Shown: positions 27,289 through 37,973, numbered from the stretch's first letter. The stretch is DNA of 64,000 nt from Desulfoluna spongiiphila (GCF_900101345.1 NZ_FMUX01000002.1:248001-312000), one strand, 5' to 3'. Notes: a model not told the origin generated them from the letters alone. Program-made: numbers and translations.

Positions 27289-28089
27289 GTGAAAGGCAGA
27301 GTAATCGTCATCACATCGGGTAAAGGCGGTGTGGGCAAGACCACGGCAACGGCTTCAATCGGAGCGGCCCTGGCCCTTTCGGGCAAGAAAACGGCTGTGG
27401 TGGATATGGATATCGGACTGCGGAACCTGGACGTGGTGATGGGGCTTGAAAACCGCATCGTCTTCAACGTCGTGGATGCCGTCAAACAGCGATGCAAACC
27501 CTCCCAGGTGGCCATCAAGGACCGGCGCATCGACAACCTCTTTCTCATCCCCGCGTCCCAGAGCGACAACAAGAACACCATGGGCCCCGACGAGGTGACC
27601 GCCTTTATCGAAGAGATTCGAGGCGACTACGATTTTATCCTCATCGATTGCCCCGCCGGAATCGAGCAGGGATTCGAGAACGCCGTGGCCGCCGCTGATG
27701 ACGCCGTGGTGGTCTGCATGCCCGAGGTCTCCTCCATCCGGGATGCAGACCGCATCATCGGCCTGCTCCTGGCCAAGGAGATCTCCCCCAAGCTGGTGGT
27801 GAACCGCATCGTGCCCCAGATGGTGGAACGCGGCGACATGCTCAGTCACGAGGACGTGGTGGATGTGCTCTCCGTTGAGCTCCTTGGCCTTGTGGAGATG
27901 GACGAACAGGTCATTGTCTCCACCAACACCGGGGTCCCCCTGGTGATGCAGAAGGACTCCAAGGCCGGGCGCGCCTTTGAGCGTATCGCAGGCCGCCTTG
28001 CCGGACAGACCGATCTGCCCATCGAAGTTCCCCGGACAGACAGTGGATTCTTTAAACGCCTCGGCCGGAAAATGGGTCTGGCAAGGTAA
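27289..28089 (+). CDS. minD: Septum site-determining ATPase MinD
   Basis: This 266-residue ATPase binds the membrane, recruits MinC and oscillates with MinE. The deviant Walker A is SGKGGVGKTT (residues 10-19), followed by DMDIGLRNLDVVMG and IIDCPAGIE-like DFILIDCPAGIEQGF. The C-terminal amphipathic membrane helix is visible as SGFFKRLGRKMGLAR. The GTG start (27289) has AGGAGAG about 11 bases upstream. Confidence 0.96.
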   Translation: MKGRVIVITSGKGGVGKTTATASIGAALALSGKKTAVVDMDIGLRNLDVVMGLENRIVFNVVDAVKQRCKPSQVAIKDRRIDNLFLIPASQSDNKNTMGPDEVTAFIEEIRGDYDFILIDCPAGIEQGFENAVAAADDAVVVCMPEVSSIRDADRIIGLLLAKEISPKLVVNRIVPQMVERGDMLSHEDVVDVLSVELLGLVEMDEQVIVSTNTGVPLVMQKDSKAGRAFERIAGRLAGQTDLPIEVPRTDSGFFKRLGRKMGLAR

Positions 28090-28099
28090 GGAGGAGATG

Positions 28100-28369
28100 A
28101 TGCTGAACAACCTGTTGCAGAAGATGATGGGAGGTAAAGGCGAGACCCGGAGCAGCGATGTGGCCAGAAAGCGCCTCAAGCTCGCCCTGGTGTGCGACAG
28201 CCTGGAGGTCTCCGACGAGGTCCTGACCAATTTGCGCGAGGACCTTCTGGATGTGATTTCCCGCTATTTTGAAATTGACAGGGCGGGGTTTACCCTGGAT
28301 ATTGACAAAACCGAGGACTACTCGGCCCTGGTGATGAACACCCCGATCCTGTCGTCCCTTCGCCGATAG
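28100..28369 (+). CDS. minE: Cell division topological specificity factor MinE
   Basis: This 89-residue protein stimulates MinD ATPase and confines division to midcell. The N-terminal anti-MinCD helix region (SSDVARKRLKLALVCDS) and C-terminal dimer domain (LREDLLDVISRYFEID) are clear. TAAGGAGG sits five bases before ATG 28100; an ATG three bases earlier is possible. It starts 10 bases after minD. Confidence 0.93.
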   Translation: MLNNLLQKMMGGKGETRSSDVARKRLKLALVCDSLEVSDEVLTNLREDLLDVISRYFEIDRAGFTLDIDKTEDYSALVMNTPILSSLRR

Positions 28370-28446
28370 GGCCGATGGACTTTTTCAGGACCCCTGAGAC
28401 GAATTGACATTGGGGTCTCCTACGACCATTGACATGAGAGGATGCC

Positions 28447-29142
28447 ATGGATCTCACACATGACCTGCTGCGGACCATTCCCCTGTTTCGTTCCCTGGAC
28501 ACCGCCAGCCTTGACCGCATCGCAGATGCGGTAAAACCGGTGGCCCTCAAGCAGGGAGAGGCCCTTTTCCGCAAGGGGGACGAGGGCAATGAGATGTACA
28601 TCATTGAAGAGGGGGCCGTTAAAATTGTCCTTCCCTCCAGCGTGGGGGAAGAGATCATCCTGACGGTTTTGAGGGAGCCTTCCTTTTTCGGGACCATGTC
28701 CATGTTTGACGGCCAGAGCCGAAGCGCCGACGCCGTGGCCATGACCGCCAGCCGTCTACTGGTCCTCGAGCGCGACGCCTTTATCCACATCCTCCAGGAA
28801 GACGAGCACGCCCTGCGCACCCTCTTGTGCGACCTTTCCTCCATGATCCGGAAAACAGACGACCTTTTAGAAGGCCTCTGCTTTTTCAGTATCTCCACCC
28901 GCCTTGCCAAGTGCCTTCTGGAGCTGGCCGAAAAGGTCTCCGACGGACGGGACAAACCCGTTGAGATTGACCTTACCTTCACCCAGAAAGAGCTGGGGGA
29001 GATGGTGGGCGCCACCCGCGAGAGCGTGAACCGGGAGCTCAAAAAACTCCGGGAAGAGGGCATCATCCAGCTGAACCGCGGGGTGATCACCATCTCGGAC
29101 TGGGAGTCCCTGGAAGAGCTCGCCGTGCCCATGGATTTTTAG
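28447..29142 (+). CDS. Crp/Fnr-family transcriptional regulator
   Basis: This 231-residue regulator has an N-terminal cyclic-nucleotide-binding-like beta-roll (about 10-125, GDEGNEMYIIEEGAVKI), a dimer helix and a C-terminal winged helix (FTQKELGEMVGATRESVNRELKKL). The beta-roll lacks an obvious N-terminal cysteine cluster, so an FNR iron-sulfur sensor is unlikely; the ligand is unknown. ATTGACAT occurs twice upstream (28403 and 28428), 25 bases apart, which may be a self-control site or promoter parts. The gene follows minE by 77 bases. Confidence 0.9.
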   Translation: MDLTHDLLRTIPLFRSLDTASLDRIADAVKPVALKQGEALFRKGDEGNEMYIIEEGAVKIVLPSSVGEEIILTVLREPSFFGTMSMFDGQSRSADAVAMTASRLLVLERDAFIHILQEDEHALRTLLCDLSSMIRKTDDLLEGLCFFSISTRLAKCLLELAEKVSDGRDKPVEIDLTFTQKELGEMVGATRESVNRELKKLREEGIIQLNRGVITISDWESLEELAVPMDF

Positions 29143-29191
29143 GCCTTAGGCCCCGGCCCAATGAGAAAGTGCGGTTTTTCTAAAGTCTAAA

Positions 29192-30525
29192 GGGGACAGG
29201 CTCTTTATGCAAAGTTCGCAGCTTGACCGGTTTGGTGCGCAGCCCCAGACCTGATATGCAAATAATCACGGTTTTTTCATGGTTGCTCTATCGTGCATGG
29301 GGCTTGAGGAAAGCTCGGGCTTGATAAGGGCGTTCAGGGGGGGGCAATAAGGCGCAGTCCGGCATGGGGCACTATAACAGTCCTTTAGCGTTTATTGGTT
29401 TTTACCACACAGCAGGTACATCCATTTCTACTCTTCTACTGGCGATGAGGGCGTTGTTCAGGCCTCCCCCAGTCGTTTCAAGGAGTACATCCCCTCGATT
29501 CCTTTGACACGCTTCGGGACTTTCTCCCGTGTTGCCCGGAAAAGGTCTTTGAATGTGTTGTAATGCGTCTCAACAAAGGTCCGGGACCCTATAATTCCGG
29601 AATCCGTAAAGTAGCGCGTCCTGTACCGGAAGCGCCTTGCGCGATTCACCTCAAAGCTCTCGGCTGTCTCTTCATCCAGAATCTCTTGGGGGATGCTTGC
29701 TTTTCCTCTCTTCTCGATGGCTCCCAAATGATAGAGGTATTTCCGGTACGTTTTTAGTTTCGCCGATGGGTCATCCTCACTGACATCCGGTATTCCCAAA
29801 TCCGGTGAGAGAAACCCGTCCCTGTTTCCGGTTTGGAATCGGTGTCCGATGGAGCACCAGCGATACTCCTCGGGTCGCTTTACGATACCTGCACGCACGG
29901 CATTTAAATCTATATATGCGAGACAATGGATCAACGTGTTCCCCTGCTCAACGATGACGCTTTTAAAGCGTTCTCCCCACAGGGTCCCTTTGCGTTTTTT
30001 TCGTTTGTTGTAAAAGCACGAAAACCTTTGCTTGATGTCCTTGACGTAGGCTGAGAGGCTGCAAAATCTTTCTCGGTACTCTTCCAGGCGGCCTTCAGAA
30101 AATTCCGTATTCCTCCCATAGAGTCTCTGAAAGCGTTTTCGCACTTCGTCGTCAGAGATCATGTCGCCGGGGCTCACTTCGATGAGCAGGTGAAAATGGT
30201 TTCCCATGATGGCGAACCCCAAAACCTCAACACAGTAAATCGTGGAAAAAATCTGAATGATTCGAACCAGCTCGTCTTTTTCAACCTTGCCGAAGGGAAG
30301 GCCGTCCAGTGCGGTGCGGCTGATCACATGGTAGGCGGCTTTTTGCCCTGAATCTGTAACGACCATACGGGGAACTCGTGGCATGGAATCCTCCTTTTCG
30401 GTGTTGCAGCATCTGATGCGCGGGATCGGTTTATGGGGGGGATTTTTTTATGATTTGAATATGATACCGATACAGTGAAGCCTGCCACAAGATGGATGGA
30501 ATGTCCAACATAAAGAGCCTGTCCC
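29192..30525. mobile_element. REP-associated transposase unit with inverted repeats
   Basis: GGGACAGGCTCTTTATG at 29193-29209 recurs inverted at 30509-30525, bracketing the transposase gene. The outer bases (G29192) differ slightly. Single-copy RAYT genes flanked by short palindromic repeats are typical of REP-associated elements and are often domesticated. No target-site duplication was identified. Between 29210 and 29457 nothing else is recognised. Confidence 0.7.
29458..30384 (-). CDS. REP-associated tyrosine transposase (IS200-like)
   Basis: This 308-residue protein is a Y1 transposase of the IS200/RAYT group. The metal-binding HUH motif is GNHFHLL (His63, His65) and the catalytic tyrosine is most likely Tyr157 in LAYIDLNAVRAG. 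The C-terminal region is longer than in IS200, as in RAYTs. AAGGAGG lies five bases upstream of the ATG, and the frame is intact, so the protein may still be active. It could move or process the family of repeats in this genome, but the flanking repeat differs from families A and B. Confidence 0.9.
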   Translation of the reverse strand: MPRVPRMVVTDSGQKAAYHVISRTALDGLPFGKVEKDELVRIIQIFSTIYCVEVLGFAIMGNHFHLLIEVSPGDMISDDEVRKRFQRLYGRNTEFSEGRLEEYRERFCSLSAYVKDIKQRFSCFYNKRKKRKGTLWGERFKSVIVEQGNTLIHCLAYIDLNAVRAGIVKRPEEYRWCSIGHRFQTGNRDGFLSPDLGIPDVSEDDPSAKLKTYRKYLYHLGAIEKRGKASIPQEILDEETAESFEVNRARRFRYRTRYFTDSGIIGSRTFVETHYNTFKDLFRATREKVPKRVKGIEGMYSLKRLGEA

Positions 30526-30691
30526 TATTTGGGTTCGACAGGCAGCCCTTGCTTTGATGGTGAGCTTAAGGTAGTAGAAAAAGACTGTTTTCGTTGATGG
30601 ATGACAAGACGGCAGCTTTCTGCCCATCGGCTCCCGGAGCGTTGAAGGGCCACTGCAAAGAACAAACGACGAAATCCCGTGAAGAAGCCGC

Positions 30692-30768
30692 TGTGATTTG
30701 ACCCGGGGAATGAGGGGCAATCGGCTTTATTTAGGTGGCTTACCTCGCCGCCGGAGGCATTTTTTTTA
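30692..30768 (+). repeat. Dispersed repeat family B copy
   Basis: GGGGAATGAGGGGCAATCGG leads into TTTAGGTGGCTTACCTCGCCGCCGGAGGCATT followed by eight T (split here: GGTGGCTTACC stem, then CCGCCGGAGGC). It lies upstream of the isocitrate dehydrogenase gene. The stretch 30526-30691 holds no recognisable gene. Confidence 0.6.
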
Positions 30769-30839
30769 AGGATTCATTGTTGCGAAGGCCCGACCTCTGT
30801 GAGAGTCCACTGCCACAGCTGGTGGTTTACCTGAATTAA

Positions 30840-33077
<2,238 letters not shown>

Positions 33078-33130
33078 TGAGTCCGCTTTGCCTTTGGCTA
33101 AGCCGTGACAAGCCGTAAAAAAGTGTAACT

Positions 33131-33215
33131 ATTCAGCTCAAACAAGCCTCCGGCAGCCCTGCCGGGGGCCAAACTTTTAGCCTGATTTATAAAACCGGGT
33201 TTGACAAACAGGTCT
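33131..33215 (+). repeat. Dispersed repeat family A, longest copy
   Basis: ATTCAGCTCAAACAAG leads into CCTCCGGCAGCCCTGCCGG, then GGGCCAAACTTTTAG and, after an interruption, GTTTGACAAACAGGTC. Within it CCGGCAG-cc-CTGCCGG is a perfect stem. The 5' flank is shared with the inverted copy at 63424-63497, so the repeat unit is longer than its palindromes. A further GCCGGAGGC with TTCAAAAAAGCG follows to about 33320. Confidence 0.75.
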
Positions 33216-33348
33216 TAAGCAAGCCTTTCCAGGCTCCGCCGAAATAATTTCCACTTTTTCGCGTGCATTAGAAACGTTTTTTGCGGAGCTTTTTTTCAAA
33301 AAAGCGACCCGCCGGAGGCAAGCTGAATAGTTACAAAAAAGTTTCGGT

Positions 33349-33392
33349 TACCACGCCCCTTTCCTTCGGGTCAGAAGCGAAGGGGCGTGGTA
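33349..33392. terminator. Hairpin, probable terminator on either strand
   Basis: The perfect 13-pair stem TACCACGCCCCTT / AAGGGGCGTGGTA has an 18-base loop. A preceding run of A (33335-33340) would be a U-run for minus-strand transcripts of the HD-domain gene at 33780. Confidence 0.6.
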
Positions 33393-33600
33393 ATGAATTT
33401 CCCAACCATTGCCTGTCTCACCCTTTGATTTTTCTATAATTCCCGGTTGCATCATTTGGAATGCTTAAAGTCTGCGCGGATAAAGTGCCAGAAGCCCCGC
33501 CCATTGGACGCATGGGCCGCGTTGTATTGACCTGAACGGAAATACAAACAAGGCGTCTTTCAGGATACATGACACATGTGTCTGGCTGTCTGGAATCAAG

Positions 33601-33769
33601 CTTTTGAAAAGTTTGATAAACAGCTGTTTGGCAAGGTCCTTTCCCGTATACCCTGGATGAATGGCGAATGTGATTTTCCCCGAGGAACGAGGGGTAAAGC
33701 GCATTCGCTATTTGCTTTCGAGGTGACACACCTCGCCGCCGGAGGCATGTGTTTGTTTTTTTTTGGGGA
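33601..33769 (+). repeat. Fragment of family A plus full family B element
   Basis: CTTTTGAAAAGTTTGATAAACAG (split: CTTTTGAAAAG, TTTGATAAACAG) at 33601-33623 is the 3' part of family A. It is followed at 33661-33769 by a complete family B copy: CCCGAGGAACGAGGGG, CATTCGCTATTTGC, TTCGAGGTGACACACCTCG, CCGCCGGAGGC and a T-run. The two families thus lie side by side at the 3' end of the HD-domain gene. Confidence 0.7.
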
Positions 33770-33779
33770 GGGAGGGCAA

Positions 33780-34589
33780 TCAGGGCGTTGTGGAGCTGGA
33801 GGCGGTGCAACCGCCCAGGTTCGGGGCGAACTCGCTCTGGATAATGGTGTAGAGCTTTTTCCCCACATCCAGGCCGATGTCGATGAAGCCGGGGCCGTAG
33901 AGCTTTCCGGTCTGGGACCGGAAGGTTTTTTTGATGCGGGCGATCCCTTCCAGGGCCCTGGGGTAGTGGCTCATGAAGAGGGGCAGGGGAATCCGCGCGT
34001 AGGAGACCATGTCCCAGACGGTGTGGGCAAAGTTGTCGGGTCCCCAGCGGAATTTGTCGGCATCGTAGAGGGCGTCTGCCAGGAGCTGGGCGTCAGGCCC
34101 GGTCGGACAGGCTGCGTCATTGGTTTTAAAGGCTTCGTGGCAGGCAATGGCAAAGGCGATTTCGTGGATCTCGTTTTGGGGAAAGTGCAGAACCGCCAGG
34201 ACTTTTTCCGCGTAGGCAGCCCCTTTTTCGGCGTGGTCCTTGTGCTTTCGCATGGTGTCGTGCAGGAGCCCGGCGCAGTGGGCCTTGAACATGAGACGGT
34301 CTACGCACGGGGCGTCGGCCGTGTTGTGTTCCTTGCTGCGCCTGCGTTCCACAAGCACGATGGCACCGGCTTCGATGGCCACCTTCTGGGAATGGAAGAG
34401 GCCGTGGCCAAAGTCTTCATCCAACTCAGCCTCCAGGTGGGAGATGAGCTCCTTTAACTCTGCGCTTCGATCAAAAAGCCGATGTGACCGCTTAAGGGCA
34501 TCGGCTTCCTCTTTATAAAAGGCGGGTTCAGGAAGGGTTTGCACCAGCTCCCGTGCCCGCTGTCGAATTTGTCTGTACGTCTCATCCAT
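33780..34589 (-). CDS. HD-domain phosphohydrolase, unknown substrate
   Basis: This 269-residue protein carries an HD metal-dependent phosphohydrolase domain: HSQKV (His66), LLHD (His110-Asp111), a conserved histidine in ACHEA and the aspartate in LYDADKFRWG. A helical N-terminal region (1-60) precedes it. Such proteins hydrolyse phosphomonoesters or nucleotides; the substrate is not evident. ATG 34589 is chosen because upstream codons (to 34703) lack family-like sequence; the SD is weak. It ends in GGCTASSSTTP. Confidence 0.8.
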   Translation of the reverse strand: MDETYRQIRQRARELVQTLPEPAFYKEEADALKRSHRLFDRSAELKELISHLEAELDEDFGHGLFHSQKVAIEAGAIVLVERRRSKEHNTADAPCVDRLMFKAHCAGLLHDTMRKHKDHAEKGAAYAEKVLAVLHFPQNEIHEIAFAIACHEAFKTNDAACPTGPDAQLLADALYDADKFRWGPDNFAHTVWDMVSYARIPLPLFMSHYPRALEGIARIKKTFRSQTGKLYGPGFIDIGLDVGKKLYTIIQSEFAPNLGGCTASSSTTP

Positions 34590-34776
34590 GGGTAGAAGTG
34601 TACCACACACCCCGGCGGCTTGGAAATAGTGAAGCGTGGCTTGAAGGGGCTGCTGTCGGTGGGGATTGCCCTTTTGACCGGGGGCCGATGCGGTTTGTAA
34701 CAACTCTCTTTTGTCCTCTTTTTTACACGGTTTTCAGGCCTGGTCGCATCGACCTGGTTTGGCTTAAAAAAAAACA

Positions 34777-34805
34777 TTGACAGGGTCTCTGGCCTGGTCT
34801 AAATA
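34777..34805 (+). promoter_or_regulatory. Sigma-70-like promoter of DUF134 operon
   Basis: TTGACA (34777-34782) is followed after 17 bases by TAAATA (34800-34805), a modest -10. Predicted transcription begins at about 34812, inside the palindrome that follows. Confidence 0.5.
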
Positions 34806-34810
34806 ACAAC

Positions 34811-34830
34811 TTATGAGCATATGCTCATAA
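34811..34830. promoter_or_regulatory. Perfect 20-bp palindromic operator
   Basis: TTATGAGCATATGCTCATAA is a perfect inverted repeat, right behind the -10 and only two bases before the SD AAGGAGGA. Binding there would block the promoter and perhaps translation. The natural candidate is the DUF134 protein encoded directly downstream (autoregulation), an inference. Confidence 0.7.
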
Positions 34831-34843
34831 CTAAGGAGGAGCC

Positions 34844-35284
34844 ATGGTACGTCCAAAAAAAGAACGGGTGGTGGGAGTTCCCTCCAGCCTCAGCTACTTC
34901 AAACCGGGGGGAATTCCCCTTCGGCAGCTTGAGGAGACCCTTCTCACCGTGGACGAACTGGAGTCCCTTCGGCTCTGTGATCTGGAACAACTTTCCCATG
35001 AAGAGGCGGGACGCCGCATGAACGTGTCCCGGGCCACCCTTGGGCGCATCGTGCGGGAAGCTCGGCGCAAGGTGGCCGATGCCCTGGTTCACGCCAAGGC
35101 CCTGCGTGTGGAAGGCGGCAACTACCGGATCACAGAGGAGATGCGCCTGTTTGTCTGCAGCGGTTGCGGCAAACGGTGGGAAGAACCCTATGGAACCGGA
35201 CGCCCCGATGGTTGTCCTTCGTGTGACAGCGTCAAATTCCACAGGGTCTGGAAAGAAGAAGCCGAGTTCCCCGAGTCTGAATGA
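34844..35284 (+). CDS. DUF134 family DNA-binding protein
   Basis: This 146-residue protein belongs to DUF134 (UPF0251). It has a sigma-70 region-4-like helix-turn-helix (about 37-80, LTVDELESLRLCDLEQLSHEEAGRRMNVSRATLGRIV in pieces) and a C-terminal zinc-ribbon-like pair of CxxC motifs (CSGCG and CPSC). Members are commonly found beside ferredoxin-ATPases and NifX-like proteins, as here. It likely controls this operon through the palindrome at 34811-34830. AAGGAGGA provides a strong SD. Confidence 0.88.
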   Translation: MVRPKKERVVGVPSSLSYFKPGGIPLRQLEETLLTVDELESLRLCDLEQLSHEEAGRRMNVSRATLGRIVREARRKVADALVHAKALRVEGGNYRITEEMRLFVCSGCGKRWEEPYGTGRPDGCPSCDSVKFHRVWKEEAEFPESE

Positions 35285-35430
35285 TGCCGTGCGCAAGCGT
35301 TTTTGATATTGTACGATCCGGCCCCACATCCGAGATTGGTGCTCATCAAAATGATTTTCACAGACATCTTTGCACCCCCTCCTGGGGCTCCGGCGGTAAG
35401 ATAAACCCGTAAGACGGGGTAGTGAACGCC

Positions 35431-36279
35431 ATGATGATCACGGTAGCAAGCGGCAAAGGGGGCACGGGGAAGACCACCGTGGCCACCAACCTCGCCGTGG
35501 CCGTCGGAGAAGGGGCGACCCTTCTTGACTGCGACGTGGAAGAGCCCAATGTCCATCTGTTTTTGAATCCCGAATCGGTCATAAGGACCCCTGTCACCAC
35601 CATGGTTCCGGTGGTGGACCAGGACGTATGCGTCCAGTGCGGCGCGTGCAGTGATTTGTGCCAGTTTTCCGCCATCACCCTGGTGGCCGGCGAGCTTTAT
35701 ACTTTTCCCCGCATGTGCCACAGCTGTGGCGGGTGCGTGATGGTGTGCCCCAACGGGGCTCTGACCGAAGGCACCCGTGAACTCGGTGAGTTGGAGAGGG
35801 GCCGGTACAAAGGCATCGAACTGATTACAGGCCGCCTGAAGGTCGGCGAAGCCATGAGCCCTCCCCTCATCGACAGGGTGAAGGAGGCCGCAGACGGCAA
35901 GGAGCTGGTGATTGTGGATGCCCCTCCGGGGACCTCCTGCCCGGTGATCGCCGCCATGGGCGGCACCCACTATGTGGTGCTGGTCACCGAGCCGACGCCC
36001 TTCGGCCTCAACGACTTGAAGCTCGCCGTGGAGGCGGTGCGGGTCCTGGGCATTCCCTTCGGCATCGTCATTAACCGTGCCGATGCAGGGGATGACCGTG
36101 TGGTCCGGTATGCGGAGGAGGAGGGCATTGAGATTCTGATGTCGATTCCTTACAGCCGGAAAGTGGCAGAGTATTACGCCAGGGGGCGGCTCCTGGTGGA
36201 GGCGATGCCGGAGATGGCCGAGGCCTTCGCCGGTATGGTGAAAAAGATCCGGAAAGCCGCAGAAGGGGGGACAAGATGA
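35431..36279 (+). CDS. ParA/MinD-type ATPase with inserted ferredoxin domain (1)
   Basis: This 282-residue protein has a deviant Walker A (SGKGGTGKTT) at its N-terminus, interrupted by an 8Fe ferredoxin insert with CVQCGACSDLC and CHSCGGCVMVCP, and then Walker-B-like VIVDAPPGTSCPV. Such ATPases occur with the NifX-like orange proteins of Desulfovibrio and are suspected to handle metal clusters or to act in cell division. ATG 35431 (or 35434) is preferred over GTG 35422 on SD spacing. It overlaps the next gene by four bases (ATGA). Confidence 0.9.
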   Translation: MMITVASGKGGTGKTTVATNLAVAVGEGATLLDCDVEEPNVHLFLNPESVIRTPVTTMVPVVDQDVCVQCGACSDLCQFSAITLVAGELYTFPRMCHSCGGCVMVCPNGALTEGTRELGELERGRYKGIELITGRLKVGEAMSPPLIDRVKEAADGKELVIVDAPPGTSCPVIAAMGGTHYVVLVTEPTPFGLNDLKLAVEAVRVLGIPFGIVINRADAGDDRVVRYAEEEGIEILMSIPYSRKVAEYYARGRLLVEAMPEMAEAFAGMVKKIRKAAEGGTR

Positions 36280-37166
36280 AAGAGATTACCATCTTAAGCG
36301 GCAAGGGAGGCACCGGCAAAACCACCGTTACCGCTTCCTTTGCGGCCCTTGCAACCAACAGGGTGCTGGTGGACGCCGATGTCGACGCCGCCAACCTGTA
36401 CATGATCACCCCCCACACCGTGGAGGAAGAGCATCCCTTTCAAGGGGGGAACCTGCCCAAGATCGATATCCAGGCCTGCACCCACTGCGGGGAGTGCATC
36501 ACCCGGTGCCGGTACGAGGCCATTGAAAAGGGGCCGCGCCTCAACCGCATTGCCTGTGAAGGCTGCGGGGTGTGCGCCCATTTTTGTCCCGAGGGGGCCA
36601 TCACCATGGAGCCCCGGGTCTGCGGTACCTGGTTCAACTCCAGCACGGAAAACGGGCCCCTTGTCCACGCCCGCCTGGGCATTGCCGAGGAGAACTCCGG
36701 CCTCCTTGTCTCCCTGCTGCGTCGGGAAGCCCGCAAAAAGGTGGACGAGACAGCCGCCAACCTGATCCTTGTGGACGGACCTCCGGGGATCGGCTGCCCG
36801 GTGATTGCCGCCACCACCGGATGCGACGCCGTGGTGGTGGTCACCGAGCCCACGGTCTCGGGGCTCCACGATCTGGAGCGCGTGGCCGAACTCACCACTT
36901 TTCTCAAGGTCCCTGCCATGATCACCATCAACCGGTGGGACCTTCATCCCATGATGGCCGAGCGTATCCGTGAGGTGGCAAAGGAGAAGGGGATGCATCA
37001 TCTGGGCGATATCCCTGTGGACGATGCGGTGACGGCGTCCATGGTGCAGGGTAAGCCCCTGGTTACCTGTTCCGACGGGCCTGCGGCCACGGCGATTCGT
37101 GGCGTGTGGCAGCAGGTTGTCAATTTTTTGGATGAAAAACGCGGGCCACTGAAGATGGCTCTGTAA
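36276..37166 (+). CDS. ParA/MinD-type ATPase with inserted ferredoxin domain (2)
   Basis: This 296-residue paralogue of the preceding protein has SGKGGTGKTT at the N-terminus, the iron-sulfur insert CTHCGECITRC and CEGCGVCAHFCP, and LVDGPPGIGCPV. The two probably form a heterodimer, as adjacent pairs of this type usually do. Translation is coupled through the ATGA overlap. The C-terminal 80 residues lack the MinD membrane helix. Confidence 0.9.
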   Translation: MKEITILSGKGGTGKTTVTASFAALATNRVLVDADVDAANLYMITPHTVEEEHPFQGGNLPKIDIQACTHCGECITRCRYEAIEKGPRLNRIACEGCGVCAHFCPEGAITMEPRVCGTWFNSSTENGPLVHARLGIAEENSGLLVSLLRREARKKVDETAANLILVDGPPGIGCPVIAATTGCDAVVVVTEPTVSGLHDLERVAELTTFLKVPAMITINRWDLHPMMAERIREVAKEKGMHHLGDIPVDDAVTASMVQGKPLVTCSDGPAATAIRGVWQQVVNFLDEKRGPLKMAL

Positions 37167-37182
37167 CCCAAGGAGAACCCCA

Positions 37183-37545
37183 ATGAAAATCGCAGTGACA
37201 TCTACAGCACCGGATTTCGATGCTCCCATGGACCCCCGGTTCGGCCGCGCCGCCTGCTTTCTCGTGGTAGACACCGAGACCATGGCCTGGAGCGTGGTGG
37301 AAAATTCCCAGAACCTGAACGCTGCCCAGGGTGCGGGTATCCAGGCAGGTAAAACCATCGTGGAAACGGGGTGCACCGCCATCATCACCGGCAATTGCGG
37401 CCCCAAGGCCTTCCGCGTGCTCACCGGAGCCGGCATCAAGATTGTGACCGGGGCCAAGGGCAGTGCCCGCCAGGCCGTCGAACAGTTCAAGGCCGGTGAA
37501 CTCCAGGAGTCCTCCGAGGCCAACGTCGAGGGCCACTGGATTTAA
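37183..37545 (+). CDS. NifX/NafY-like protein (orange-protein family)
   Basis: This 120-residue protein is a single dinitrogenase iron-molybdenum cofactor-binding domain (NifX/NafY/MTH1175-like), with DPRFGRAACFLVVD and ITGNCGPKAFRVL. Homologues bind molybdenum-, iron- or copper-containing clusters. No nif genes accompany it, so a nitrogenase role is not implied. AAGGAG lies seven bases before the ATG, and it follows the ATPase after 16 bases. Confidence 0.88.
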   Translation: MKIAVTSTAPDFDAPMDPRFGRAACFLVVDTETMAWSVVENSQNLNAAQGAGIQAGKTIVETGCTAIITGNCGPKAFRVLTGAGIKIVTGAKGSARQAVEQFKAGELQESSEANVEGHWI

Positions 37546-37560
37546 GTCGCCTTAGCTAAC

Positions 37561-37594
37561 GCATTCAAGGTGGCTTGCCTTGCCGCCGCTTTTG
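37561..37594 (+). repeat. Short family B-like element inside the operon
   Basis: CATTCAAGGTGGCTTGCCTTGCCGCC resembles the 3' half of family B (stem CAAGG-tggctt-gCCTTG) and lies between the two NifX-like genes. It lacks the GGAGGC end. Bases are quoted in two parts: CATTCAAGGTGGC, TTGCCTTGCCGCC. Confidence 0.4.
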
Positions 37595-37616
37595 TATACA
37601 CATGAAGGAGAAAAAC

Positions 37617-37973
37617 ATGAAAATCGCCATTCCACTGGCCATGGGCCAGCTTACCGCACACTTCGGACATTGCCAGGAATTTGCCTTTGTTAACGTTGCC
37701 GACGGGGCGATCAAGGACACCGAAAAGATCGTTCCTCCGCCCCACGAGCCCGGCGTGCTTCCCAAATGGCTGGCAGACCACGGCGTGACCCACGTCATCG
37801 CCGGCGGCATGGGCGGCAGGGCCCAGCAGCTCCTTAACGCCAGCAACATTGAGGTGGTCACCGGTGCCCCCGTGGAAGACCCTGAAGTCCTGGTCAAAGC
37901 CTGGCTTGCCAAGACCCTGGAAACCGGTGAGAACGCCTGCGGACATGATGAAAATCATATCTGCGATCACTGA
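37617..37973 (+). CDS. NifX/NafY-like protein with Cys/His tail
   Basis: This 118-residue protein is a second member of the NifX/NafY-like family, starting MKIAIPLAMGQLTAHFGHC, with IAGGMGGRAQQLL. Its C-terminal tail CGHDENHICDH could bind a metal, a feature absent in the first paralogue. AAGGAG lies eight bases before ATG 37617. It is the last gene of the cluster; a large hairpin terminator follows. Confidence 0.86.
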   Translation: MKIAIPLAMGQLTAHFGHCQEFAFVNVADGAIKDTEKIVPPPHEPGVLPKWLADHGVTHVIAGGMGGRAQQLLNASNIEVVTGAPVEDPEVLVKAWLAKTLETGENACGHDENHICDH

